Positions 9,428 through 16,334 of a stretch of DNA of 41,916 nucleotides are shown piece by piece. Made by a program: the position numbers and the translations under genes. Position 1 is the first letter of the stretch, and every line of letters begins with the position of its first letter. The DNA comes from a virus: IMG/VR virus record IMGVR_UViG_3300032087_003790, positions 1-41,916 of that record; one strand, given 5' to 3'. The notes under the pieces were generated by a model. That model did not search any database. It was not told where the DNA came from and saw only the letters and a program-made list of their open reading frames with translations.

Positions 9428-9531
9428 AGGATTTTGTACCTCAGTAACCGTGGGTATAGGGTATTAATAATATCCGGATTATCCGTCACTCCATCTCGTG
9501 TAGCTACATTTACATTTATTTTTAACGCCAT
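9424..9531 (-). CDS. Very small protein, coupled to the downstream gene
   Basis: 35 aa from ATG at 9531: begins MALKINVNVATRDG and ends in PRLLRYKIL. An AAGGG sits about 7 bp upstream of the ATG. The stop overlaps the next start as ATGA (9427-9424), and the reading frame fills the otherwise empty 113-bp gap between two late genes. These features support a real small gene, or at least a leader peptide for coupling. No homology can be claimed. Confidence 0.5.
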   Translation of the reverse strand: MALKINVNVATRDGVTDNPDIINTLYPRLLRYKIL

Positions 9532-9540
9532 AATTAACCC

Positions 9541-9963
9541 TTAAGTTAAAATGCCTGCAGAACGTAATACGCCTAGCAAAGTGTCTAATTTATCCGAAAC
9601 TGTTTCTAAATCATCTGCCACACCTTGTGCTTCTGCTTGAACATATCCTGCAGAACGTGTAGGTGCAGTGTAAGAAGTATCCGAAATGCTTGTACCTTGT
9701 TGAATAGTATTTATATCGTTTTCAGTAGCATCTATTCTTGCAACTACTGCGTCTAGTTCTGCTTCTAGCGCAAATGCCGTAGCAGCAATTGAAGTTAAAG
9801 TCAATTCAGTTGTATCCGCAGCATCAGTTTCTGTCTGATACCCGTCATTGCCTCTATAACCTAACACGATATCTAATTGTTCTACTAGTTTTATAGCAAA
9901 AGCCCTTACTTGCTTAAATTCTTCGAATTTTGTAGGTACGCTTATTATAGTCTGATTAGCCAT
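9541..9963 (-). CDS. Small helical protein of the tail region
   Basis: 140 aa from ATG at 9963. That ATG overlaps the upstream nozzle stop within ATGGCTAA and has a GGAGG about 9 bp upstream, so I prefer it to the GTG at 9993, which has no such site. The sequence starts MANQTIISVPTKFEEFKQV. It continues as amphipathic helices (ATAFALEAELDAVVARIDAT) and a C-terminal helix (VADDLETVSDKLDTLLGVL), so it probably forms a coiled-coil oligomer. Function unknown; position suggests a tail or head-completion component. Confidence 0.75.
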   Translation of the reverse strand: MANQTIISVPTKFEEFKQVRAFAIKLVEQLDIVLGYRGNDGYQTETDAADTTELTLTSIAATAFALEAELDAVVARIDATENDINTIQQGTSISDTSYTAPTRSAGYVQAEAQGVADDLETVSDKLDTLLGVLRSAGILT

Positions 9964-11875
9964 TAATGCTAGCCTCCGGCCAAGATAATTCACGAACTAT
10001 TCCAGAAGTTTTAACCTCAAAAGATATCGTAACTCCTCGTTTCTGTGCTTCAGGCAGCTTTAACTCGTGTATACCAGTAGTAAGTTTAGTTTGAGTTAAA
10101 GCTAAAGTATCATCGATATAAACACTAATTTCTGCAGAACCTATAACATGAAATTTAACATCAGTAAAAGCTTTTTCTACTGTATAAGAACCGCTAGCAA
10201 AATTAGGAGATTTGTACTCTAGAGTAGTTAACAATTCGCTAGCTTCTAACTTGTATAAATCATTGTTTAAGTCTATTCCATACAACTCATCATTAGCAAT
10301 AGCTAAACTATCTACACCATATCTAAACCTCTTAAATATACCTCTCTCAAAATCTAAAGCTAAAGTTAAGCCGTCCGTTAAGTGTAGTCTATAAACTTGG
10401 TCAAATAAAGTAGAATTACTTACAGATAAAGCTAACTTTCCTAATTTGTCTCTTGAAATAACCTTTACATCCGAACCATCTGAAATGCATATCCCATCTG
10501 TACTTGCCCATATAGCAGTATCTTTAGTTTCTTGTATAGAATCGTGAGAAATACAGCCTTGATCGTTCGCCAACGGCTGTTGTACGAAAGAAGTAGGACC
10601 TGTGCCGGTTATAAGGAACGTAGTGTAATAAGTATGGACTAACAAGCCTATAGCGGTTTTGCTTATACCTGTAATAGTAGCAGGAAAGTCTAAAAAATAT
10701 TCTTCTGGCCATGCATCAGGTTTACCTATTGGCGTAAAGCGAAGTTTATCTTCTAGCGCTCCAAATAACATTGAATAAGATTCTTTTAAGTATCTTAATC
10801 CTGTTGGAGCAGGATCGTTATCTACTGTACTTAATATAGTTCCTATTATATCAGTATCAGCTATACTATCAGTAAAAGATGTAGCTGCATTATCTATCGT
10901 AGCTACTAAACTGTAAGAAGTTAAATTGCCCCCTATTCTGTAAATTCTTTTCTTATCAACTAAAGTATTGGCAGAAACGGGTATATTAGTTAAAGTGATT
11001 TGTCCTTTACTTACTTCGACTTCGCTAGTTAAAATAGGCGCAGACTCTACTCCTCTAACAGAATCATAGTTAGTTATTGCGTAAGTAATAGTGCCAGTAA
11101 TAAATCTATCTTCATCTAATGCAGCTTTAGCTGATATGTCATACACATTATCTGTAATAGTAGCAGGCATAGACACAAAACCTGCAGTTACCTCTCTCCA
11201 TGTACCATCAAAACGTCGGAATACCTTTATTTCATCTGCATGAGTATCATTGACATCTATGTCTATTTCATTGTCACCTGACGTAACTGTGCCAGAAAGA
11301 TAGTTCGTATATTTAATTCCTGCAATAGTAGTACCAGAAGTGTTTTTGCTTACCGTTTGATTTACATCGGGTTTAGCTGTAGCTTCATTAGTAGGCGTTT
11401 CGAAATACGAAGTAGATTCTAGTAAAGTTGTAGAATCTCTATTAATAATCTTATATTCATAAGTACCCGTAGGAAGATCAGAACCTCCAGTATTAGAACT
11501 AGTGAAATCCACTCTAGAAACTGGATTAGGAGCAGAAGTGGCTGTTGTTATAGTGCCGCTTATTGGAGCTTCTATACCTAAGTCGTATTCAGTTCCTCCT
11601 ATTATTTTCTTAGGAAGGCCGACTCTGTCTGTTTTATATAAAATATCTTTGTATTCAATATAGTCAGCAGGCGCAGTGTCAAAAAACCATTGTCCTAAAG
11701 AAGAGAAATAATACCCATACTTACCAGAAGTTTCGCTAACTAACAGTTTATCTTTAATAGGAGTTAGTGTAGCTTTATCTGTATCTACGTTAATTAGTTC
11801 TCTCGCCTCATTGACTTTAATAAGATGAGAATCTACTCTAGTATTTAAGCCACCATCAAAAGTAGTTATTCTCAT
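9956..11875 (-). CDS. Tail nozzle / stabilisation protein (beta-propeller-like)
   Basis: 639 aa. The start (MRITTFDGGLNTRVDSHLIK) is the typical opening of podovirus tail nozzle or packaged-DNA stabilisation proteins: 'FxGGlN...' followed by a list of DNA-end-facing loops. The body is beta-rich with repeated blade-like units (TYAITNYDSVRGVESAPILT; KRIYRIGGNLTSYSLVA; GISKTAIGLLVHTYYTTFLI; ISHDSIQETKDTAIWASTDG) and a separate C-terminal beta domain. By analogy with P22 gp10 or T7 gp12 it closes the tail below the adaptor ring. Its start overlaps the adaptor gene's stop by 4 bp (ATGA), which fits stoichiometric co-translation with the adaptor. Confidence 0.8.
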   Translation of the reverse strand: MRITTFDGGLNTRVDSHLIKVNEARELINVDTDKATLTPIKDKLLVSETSGKYGYYFSSLGQWFFDTAPADYIEYKDILYKTDRVGLPKKIIGGTEYDLGIEAPISGTITTATSAPNPVSRVDFTSSNTGGSDLPTGTYEYKIINRDSTTLLESTSYFETPTNEATAKPDVNQTVSKNTSGTTIAGIKYTNYLSGTVTSGDNEIDIDVNDTHADEIKVFRRFDGTWREVTAGFVSMPATITDNVYDISAKAALDEDRFITGTITYAITNYDSVRGVESAPILTSEVEVSKGQITLTNIPVSANTLVDKKRIYRIGGNLTSYSLVATIDNAATSFTDSIADTDIIGTILSTVDNDPAPTGLRYLKESYSMLFGALEDKLRFTPIGKPDAWPEEYFLDFPATITGISKTAIGLLVHTYYTTFLITGTGPTSFVQQPLANDQGCISHDSIQETKDTAIWASTDGICISDGSDVKVISRDKLGKLALSVSNSTLFDQVYRLHLTDGLTLALDFERGIFKRFRYGVDSLAIANDELYGIDLNNDLYKLEASELLTTLEYKSPNFASGSYTVEKAFTDVKFHVIGSAEISVYIDDTLALTQTKLTTGIHELKLPEAQKRGVTISFEVKTSGIVRELSWPEASING

Positions 11876-12693
11876 TCGCCCATGCCTCTATATTCAGAAG
11901 TATTATTGTGCGCAGCAGAAGTATTAGAATGTAGTCCCATGCTTTTAATATCATTTAACTCGTTTTGATAGATAATTAGCTCCTCGTTACCCATAGCCCT
12001 ATTCTGCGTATCTGTATCGTCTCTTAAAGCAGTACCAGCTATATATCGAACTAAAGCGGTATTATAAGCAGGGGGTAACTCAGGTGTTTGATTTATTGTA
12101 GTAATTTCAATGGGTCTTCTTATGTATTCTATAGTAATGAAGTCACCCTCTAATGCGTCTGCTATAATACCAAAAGTATCTAAATCTACGTCTAGCAAAT
12201 TAATATCGAAGATGTCGCCAATTAATCCAACGTTAGTATCAAAAACGTAATCTGTAATAGCGTCTTCTATGCCGTAAGGATCTGGAGTAAAATTATAAAG
12301 ATCATATAAATCGTCTATATAAGGACGAGGATAAATACGGATAGTCTTAGCATCTTGTCTGTCTGTAATGCAAGCTAAAGGTTCGCTTGTAGTCGTGTGC
12401 ATGCGCCAATCATTACCAAATAGACGTACCATTTGTTGTGCAGAATAAACAGGTAAAGGCTCCTGTGCAAATAGGACACCTTTTATTAGAACAAAATCAT
12501 CAGGAAGTTCGTAAAAATGTTTACCTTTAACTATTTGAATAGAAATAGAATCTTTAAAGACTTCAGTCTTTTTAGCTATATCAACTAAACCTTCATTTAG
12601 TCTGCGGATAAGAGAGTCGTCGGTCCAGCGCGTCTTATCTGGATCGCCTAAAATATCTCTTACACGAAGTAATATAGTTTCAACTGTAGCCAT
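11872..12693 (-). CDS. Head-to-tail adaptor protein
   Basis: 273 aa. The N-terminal helix pair (ETILLRVRDILGDPDKTRWT, DDSLIRRLNEGLVDIAKKTE) is the signature of podovirus adaptor proteins (T7 gp11 / P22 gp4 type): a short helix, a Trp/Thr-Asp turn, then a helix ending near a conserved Asn. A beta region (GKHFYELPDDFVLIKGVLFA) and a C-terminal helix (ALVRYIAGTALRDDTDTQNR) follow. It should form a dodecamer under the portal and receive the nozzle encoded next. The upstream hairpin at 12705-12724 ends only 11 bp before the ATG and no Shine-Dalgarno is visible, so translation initiation may be weak or structure-dependent. Confidence 0.8.
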   Translation of the reverse strand: MATVETILLRVRDILGDPDKTRWTDDSLIRRLNEGLVDIAKKTEVFKDSISIQIVKGKHFYELPDDFVLIKGVLFAQEPLPVYSAQQMVRLFGNDWRMHTTTSEPLACITDRQDAKTIRIYPRPYIDDLYDLYNFTPDPYGIEDAITDYVFDTNVGLIGDIFDINLLDVDLDTFGIIADALEGDFITIEYIRRPIEITTINQTPELPPAYNTALVRYIAGTALRDDTDTQNRAMGNEELIIYQNELNDIKSMGLHSNTSAAHNNTSEYRGMGE

Positions 12694-12697
12694 AAGT

Positions 12698-12724
12698 AAA
12701 TAAAGGAGGGTATTTCTACCCTCC
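12698..12724 (-). terminator. Rho-independent terminator after the capsid cassette
   Basis: On the minus strand GGAGGGTA-GAAA-TACCCTCC forms a perfect 8-bp stem capped by a GAAA tetraloop (12724 to 12705), then TTTATTTA. It lies just after the 152-aa gene and before the adaptor gene, so it should lower expression of everything downstream relative to capsid. The hairpin is seen directly; the terminator function is inferred. The T tract is interrupted once. Confidence 0.75.
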
Positions 12725-12731
12725 AGGCCCC

Positions 12732-13190
12732 TTAGGTAGCAGAGAACTCAGTAAGCTCACCTTCTTCACCACGCTCAATCTCAACATACTCAATCATAAG
12801 GATAACCTTACCTGCAGTAGTCGCGCCAGTGTAAGTAGGTAAGAAAGTAATAGTTCCACCTGTCTCTAAAAACTGAGGAACTACCGCATTAGTACCGCCA
12901 CTAAGCTTAGTGTTAGCTGCAGACTTAAGGTTTGCGCCATCTATCAAAGTGTCGCCACCTGATAGACCTACATCTGCAACTGCTGACGTAGCGGAATCAA
13001 ACGCAGTAAGAACTAACATTTCAGCTTTAGTAATATAGCAGTCATTAGGAGCAACAAAAAGCTCATAAGCATCCGCTGAAGTGGTGATATCTAACTCAGA
13101 AGTATCAGCATAATCTAAAGTGCAACAAGCAACTCTAGTGCCTTTCTTCTTGTTTAGCTTTGCATTACGAGTCAAATTTTGTGTCGCCAT
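12732..13190 (-). CDS. Probable capsid decoration / head protein
   Basis: 152 aa. After a basic N-terminus (LTRNAKLNKKKGTRVACCTL) it is beta-rich with few charges (TSADAYELFVAPNDCYITKA; VPQFLETGGTITFLPTYTG), ending in an acidic tail. It is 14 bp downstream of the capsid gene and shares that gene's private transcription unit, bracketed by terminators at 12698-12724 and 14567-14595. Expression at capsid level suggests a highly abundant virion component, such as a decoration or minor head protein. No known family is recognised. Confidence 0.75.
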   Translation of the reverse strand: MATQNLTRNAKLNKKKGTRVACCTLDYADTSELDITTSADAYELFVAPNDCYITKAEMLVLTAFDSATSAVADVGLSGGDTLIDGANLKSAANTKLSGGTNAVVPQFLETGGTITFLPTYTGATTAGKVILMIEYVEIERGEEGELTEFSAT

Positions 13191-13204
13191 TATTCAACTC
13201 CTCC

Positions 13205-14338
13205 TTATTGTACTTCTACGTCAACAGCGATTACACCGTAGTCGATTGAAGCGACTTTAGCTTGTTTGTAATCAGTGTTTTCAGCAGTAAGGTTACATTT
13301 TTGAGCTTCCATCCAAAATTCAACGGCAGACTCAGAAGTAATACCAAAGTCAGTAGACTCTTGGTATTTGTAGTCAGGCATTTTACCAAACGCAAGCTGC
13401 AATGCACCAGCACCCATGATGATACCACGAGAGTGAAGATTGGCATGCGCATAGTCGAAGCCGGTTTGACCCGTCCAAGGAGCAGAAGCAGGAGTAGCTC
13501 CAGCGTACTGTCGAAGACCTGCAATCTCAATCTCAGAGTCGTCAAGATTCCAAGAAGGAGTAGAACCCGCAGTTTCTCCGAAGAAGTTACTTGCTTCAAC
13601 AATCATTAGAGAGCCAAGCTTTCCGATAACTCCTTTGATATTACGGTTGTTGTTGCCTCGAACATCACCAGAACGAACAATAGTCTGATAACCAGAAGTA
13701 TCTGCTCGAAGGAGGTTCGCCATAGCGGCATCAATAACCATAATCCAAACAGGCTCACCGTCTTTAGTCATATACGGGTCTGGAGGACGTCGTACAGAAC
13801 CAGTAGAAAAGCCGTTAGAAGTTTTAAGGATTTTTTCAATATCCAGCAAATCGCCGAAAGTGAAAGTAGTACCAAGATCAATAATGTGACTAGGAGTCTG
13901 GCCAAGGTTACCTTGAGCAGCATCGAATAAAGATTGATCTTTAAAGCGAATGAATTGATCGCCAAGCTTAGAACGGGAATCACTATGTTGAGTGATAGAA
14001 AGATCGCCGATATCAACACCATCAAACTCGTCTCCGTTATCTACAACAAGACGATATCGATCAACAGTGATTTTATCAGAGAATTTACGTTTAGTTTGAC
14101 CTTTACCATAGGCAGTATCTTTGCCTTTGATAGCTTTACCAGTGGTGTTACCGGAATAGTCAAATACAACAGTGTGACCTGCAGCAGCATTTGAGTTGTT
14201 AACTTGATAAACAACTGCGTCTTTGCTATTGCCGGTCATAGGAGACCAGAAGCTTTTAGATGCAGCCTGAATAAGGCCTTCACGCATCCATTTCTTACGC
14301 TTCAAGTCGCTCGAAAGAGAAACGACAGCAGTAGTCAT
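13205..14338 (-). CDS. Major capsid protein (DUF4043 / N4 gp56-like)
   Basis: 377 aa. The N-terminal part (SLSSDLKRKKWMREGLIQAA, FWSPMTGNSKDAVVYQ) followed by a strand with GKAIKGKDTAYGKGQTKRKF and then DKITVDRYRLVVDNGDEFDG matches the HK97-fold DUF4043/N4 gp56-like phage capsid group. DQSLFDAAQGN, a 'WIMVIDAAMANLLRAD' segment and a GRQ-type 'MGAGALQLAFGKMPDY' core follow. It builds the icosahedral shell around the scaffold encoded just upstream. Codon use in this gene favours C/G-ending synonymous codons more than its neighbours (seen as fewer A/T third positions), as expected for very high expression. It has its own promoter (14495-14523), a structured leader, and a clear GAGG-type ribosome site about 8 bp before ATG. 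Confidence 0.85.
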   Translation of the reverse strand: MTTAVVSLSSDLKRKKWMREGLIQAASKSFWSPMTGNSKDAVVYQVNNSNAAAGHTVVFDYSGNTTGKAIKGKDTAYGKGQTKRKFSDKITVDRYRLVVDNGDEFDGVDIGDLSITQHSDSRSKLGDQFIRFKDQSLFDAAQGNLGQTPSHIIDLGTTFTFGDLLDIEKILKTSNGFSTGSVRRPPDPYMTKDGEPVWIMVIDAAMANLLRADTSGYQTIVRSGDVRGNNNRNIKGVIGKLGSLMIVEASNFFGETAGSTPSWNLDDSEIEIAGLRQYAGATPASAPWTGQTGFDYAHANLHSRGIIMGAGALQLAFGKMPDYKYQESTDFGITSESAVEFWMEAQKCNLTAENTDYKQAKVASIDYGVIAVDVEVQ

Positions 14339-14494
14339 AAGAATTTCCTCTAAATAGATAGCTTAAATTATTATTTCTGCTAAGCTACTTAGACCTCGGT
14401 TACGAATTACTTTCTACAGTAGGCAACTTTATGTCTTTCAGTTAGCTGTAGCAAAGAAGAGTGTCGTAACGGAGTACTCTTACAATACTTTTTT
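14339..14494 (-). promoter_or_regulatory. Structured 5' leader of the capsid mRNA
   Basis: About 150 nt between the putative -10 box and the capsid ATG hold three successive potential hairpins on the minus strand. The first is AAGAGT...ACTCTT (around 14480-14456). The second is CTACAG...CTGTAG (around 14450-14412). The third is TAGCTTA...TAAGCTA, a perfect 7-bp stem with arms 14387-14381 and 14365-14359. The last stem ends just upstream of the AGAGGAAATT ribosome site, leaving it accessible. Stabilising leaders are common on abundant phage capsid mRNAs; that function is inferred. Confidence 0.45.
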
Positions 14495-14523
14495 ATTATA
14501 CAATGAATTTTTAGATAAGTAAA
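14495..14523 (-). promoter_or_regulatory. Sigma70-like promoter for the capsid gene
   Basis: On the minus strand TTTACT (14523-14518), a 17-bp spacer and a perfect TATAAT (14500-14495) lie between the terminator after scaffold and the capsid gene. Spacing is ideal and the -35 matches consensus at 4 of 6 bases. Since a terminator lies directly upstream, a dedicated promoter here makes functional sense. Confidence 0.6.
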
Positions 14524-14566
14524 AGTTTTTATTCAGTTTTCTTTAATTTACTATTATTACTTGCGA

Positions 14567-14595
14567 ATAAAAAAGCCCTCACCAAACAGAGGGCT
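14567..14595 (-). terminator. Rho-independent terminator after scaffold gene
   Basis: On the minus strand AGCCCTC-TGTTTGGT-GAGGGCT (arms 14595-14589 and 14580-14574) is a perfect 7-bp GC-rich stem with an 8-nt loop, followed by TTTTTTATT. This is a textbook intrinsic terminator 26 bp after the scaffold stop. It separates scaffold from capsid transcription. Confidence 0.88.
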
Positions 14596-14620
14596 GTCGC
14601 AGTACCGACAAAAAGGGAGA

Positions 14621-15364
14621 TTAGAATATTTCGTTGCTATAAGATATCGCGGCATCTGCTTCAACAGCGTCTGATGACGGTGTTGAACCTCCAGGAAGTT
14701 TACTAAGATTAGTGCCTTTATCTGTAGGAGTTTCATCCGAACCTTTAATCTTTTTATTAGGTGACAGATACTTTTCTGTCTCTAAAAGGAACTTGTCAAA
14801 AGCCCACTCACCAGATTCTACTTTCTTCATAAAAGAAGCAGGAAGCTCATTCTCAATGACTTGATCAGATAGTTCTATTCCTGTTCGCTCTTTAAACTCA
14901 TTATACGCCGTTTTGCGCAATTCTTCTTCGCTTGCTTTTTTGCCTTTAGATTGGAATTCTTCAATTTTCTTAGACTGAAGCTCTTTCGCTTTCTGTTCAT
15001 GCTCGTTAAGTTTCTCTCTCCATGCTTCAGGATTTGACGTTCTAAGATCGTCTAACTCATCACGTTCATCTTGTGATAGATGCATAGTAGCATTCTTAAT
15101 GACATGCTCTGTTAGCTCTTTGTTAACAGTTTCAAACTCTTTTAACTTCTGCCTGCTTTTTGTGTATGCGGATTGAGTATCCCTAAAGCGCTTCTCTACT
15201 TTAGCTGCGTATACTACAGCTTCAGGCAAGTCTTTAAGTTTGTCTTCAGGAATAACATACTTACCATCTTCTTCGACCATAGAATCAAGCAAAGTATTTA
15301 CTTGATCTTGTATTGTTGGTGCTTTAGCTTCTTTTTTATCGTCTTTTTGTTCGTTTTCGTCCAT
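14621..15364 (-). CDS. Capsid assembly scaffolding protein
   Basis: 247 aa, very hydrophilic and helical with strong Lys/Glu content. The N-terminus is disordered and charged (MDENEQKDDKKEAKAPTIQD), the middle is coiled coil (SAYTKSRQKLKEFETVNKEL; EKAKELQ-type heptads), and the C-terminus has low complexity ending in a short acidic tail. Length, composition and its place immediately ahead of the capsid gene are those of podovirus scaffolding proteins, which guide procapsid assembly and then exit. A GGAGC ribosome site precedes ATG 15364. It is the first gene of the minus-strand late operon, divergent from the terminase operon. Confidence 0.75.
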   Translation of the reverse strand: MDENEQKDDKKEAKAPTIQDQVNTLLDSMVEEDGKYVIPEDKLKDLPEAVVYAAKVEKRFRDTQSAYTKSRQKLKEFETVNKELTEHVIKNATMHLSQDERDELDDLRTSNPEAWREKLNEHEQKAKELQSKKIEEFQSKGKKASEEELRKTAYNEFKERTGIELSDQVIENELPASFMKKVESGEWAFDKFLLETEKYLSPNKKIKGSDETPTDKGTNLSKLPGGSTPSSDAVEADAAISYSNEIF

Positions 15365-15446
15365 TTCTAGCTCCGAAATTAATTTTACGTAATTTTATTA
15401 TATCATATTATATACAAAATAAAATAAATTTATTAAAATAAGTTGT
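15365..15446. promoter_or_regulatory. Divergent promoter region, scaffold / terminase operons
   Basis: This 82-bp, extremely AT-rich spacer separates the minus-strand late operon from the plus-strand terminase operon. On the minus strand two TATAAT boxes occur within 12 bp (near 15410-15398), upstream of the GGAGC ribosome site of scaffold. No convincing -35 matches are visible for either direction, so sigma factor assistance or an activator may be needed. The RHH protein encoded next door is a candidate local regulator. Confidence 0.45.
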
Positions 15447-15617
15447 ATGAACAAAGTATATTCTTTTTCTGCTAAAAATGAAGCAGACATGTTATTAATA
15501 GAGAAACTAAAAAAGCGAGCAAAGCTTAGAGGTATAAGCTTTAGTTGGACTGTCTTACAGGCTATAAAGCAGTATATAGAAGCAGACAAACTAAATGAAG
15601 ATAACCGAAAAGACTAA
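15447..15617 (+). CDS. Small ribbon-helix-helix (Arc/MetJ-like) protein
   Basis: 56 aa. The opening strand VYSFSAKNEADMLLIEKLKK (residues 4-23), a Gly-Ile-Ser turn and a second helix SWTVLQAIKQYIEAD reproduce the ribbon-helix-helix layout: a beta strand, helix A, a G-x-S turn (RGISFS), then helix B. Such proteins bind DNA as dimers, often as autoregulators or antitoxin-like repressors. It leads the terminase operon and its 3' end overlaps the next gene by 23 bp. There is no strong Shine-Dalgarno before ATG 15447. It could repress the divergent 15365-15446 promoters or be a terminase accessory factor. Confidence 0.65.
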   Translation: MNKVYSFSAKNEADMLLIEKLKKRAKLRGISFSWTVLQAIKQYIEADKLNEDNRKD

Positions 15618-16101
15618 GCTAATAGCTTTAGCGCATCTCAAAAACGGCAAGACTCCTAGAGAAACTTCGGAGTTATTAGGTATCTCTTACTCTCAAGCGT
15701 TAAAGCTAAATAAAGATTTAGCTAAAGCAGAAAAAAATAACACTTTACAAGAATTATTCAATTTAGATGAAGCCGCGGTAGAAGCTCTTCTAGAAAACGT
15801 CCATACTGAATTAGCTCCAGCGGTAGAAGTACTCGAAGGTGAAATACAGCCTTTAAAAGATAAGCTAAATGAGTTATCTGATGAAGTATCTGGCGCGAGG
15901 GCATTAGAGCAAGAATTAGTTGAATCTGCTAGACGCATAGCGAAGCAAATCAATGCTAACGCAATATCCGCACCTTGTATTGAAAGTATTCTAGTAATGA
16001 CAGAAGCCTTAACTAAACTACAAACAGCGTTCTTTGCTAAGCAAGCGAATGTGCAAGTAAATAACATAAACAGTAATTTTGAAAAATTCCTTAAGGACTA
16101 A
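15595..16101 (+). CDS. Probable small terminase subunit
   Basis: 168 aa. The first 45 residues form a helix-turn-helix (LIALAHLKNGKTPRETSELL, GISYSQALKLNKDLAKA) like that of terminase small subunits and homeodomain-like resolvases. A long helical oligomerisation region (AEVLEGEIQPLKDKLNELSD; VLEQ-type heptads) and a short C-terminal tail that may contact the large subunit follow. It should recognise phage DNA to start packaging. The position two genes before the large terminase supports this. Alternative: another HTH packaging regulator. Confidence 0.65.
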   Translation: MKITEKTKLIALAHLKNGKTPRETSELLGISYSQALKLNKDLAKAEKNNTLQELFNLDEAAVEALLENVHTELAPAVEVLEGEIQPLKDKLNELSDEVSGARALEQELVESARRIAKQINANAISAPCIESILVMTEALTKLQTAFFAKQANVQVNNINSNFEKFLKD

Positions 16102-16103
16102 AT

Positions 16104-16334
16104 ATGGCTGATATAGTTAAATTCCATTGTCAAAGTAATCAACAAATAATTGGTTATTTCGAACAGCTATTAGAAGAAGCTAAAAGAGGAGAAATTCACT
16201 TCTTTGTAGGAGCTGCACTAAAAGCAGACGCACGGATTTACTCTTATATGGGCAATATAATTAATCCTTATATGGCTCTAGGCGCTGTTGATGTATTAAA
16301 GGACGACATTAAGGATTACTTGTATTCTGAATGA
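16104..16334 (+). CDS. Hypothetical protein between terminase genes
   Basis: 76 aa (starts MADIVKFHCQSNQQIIGYFE). It has a helical N-terminus, a hydrophobic centre (EIHFFVGAALKADARIYSYM) and an acidic C-terminus (VLKDDIKDYLYSE). It starts 2 bp after the small terminase candidate and its stop overlaps the large terminase start as ATGA. Tight coupling on both sides suggests a role in packaging or a small accessory protein; no family is recognised. Confidence 0.65.
   Translation: MADIVKFHCQSNQQIIGYFEQLLEEAKRGEIHFFVGAALKADARIYSYMGNIINPYMALGAVDVLKDDIKDYLYSE

Noticed and set aside
9964-9993. Upstream GTG start for the 140-aa tail-region gene
   Set aside because: The ATG at 9963 has GGAGG at proper spacing and the usual short overlap with the nozzle stop; the GTG has neither.
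13231-13609. Frames of about 115-123 codons on both strands inside the capsid gene
   Set aside because: They shadow the capsid frame; low-complexity Leu/Ser/Arg-rich products result from its codon bias.
15398-15589. 63-codon minus-strand frame opposite the RHH and small terminase genes
   Set aside because: Antisense to two well-supported genes and across the divergent promoter region; composition looks like a shadow.
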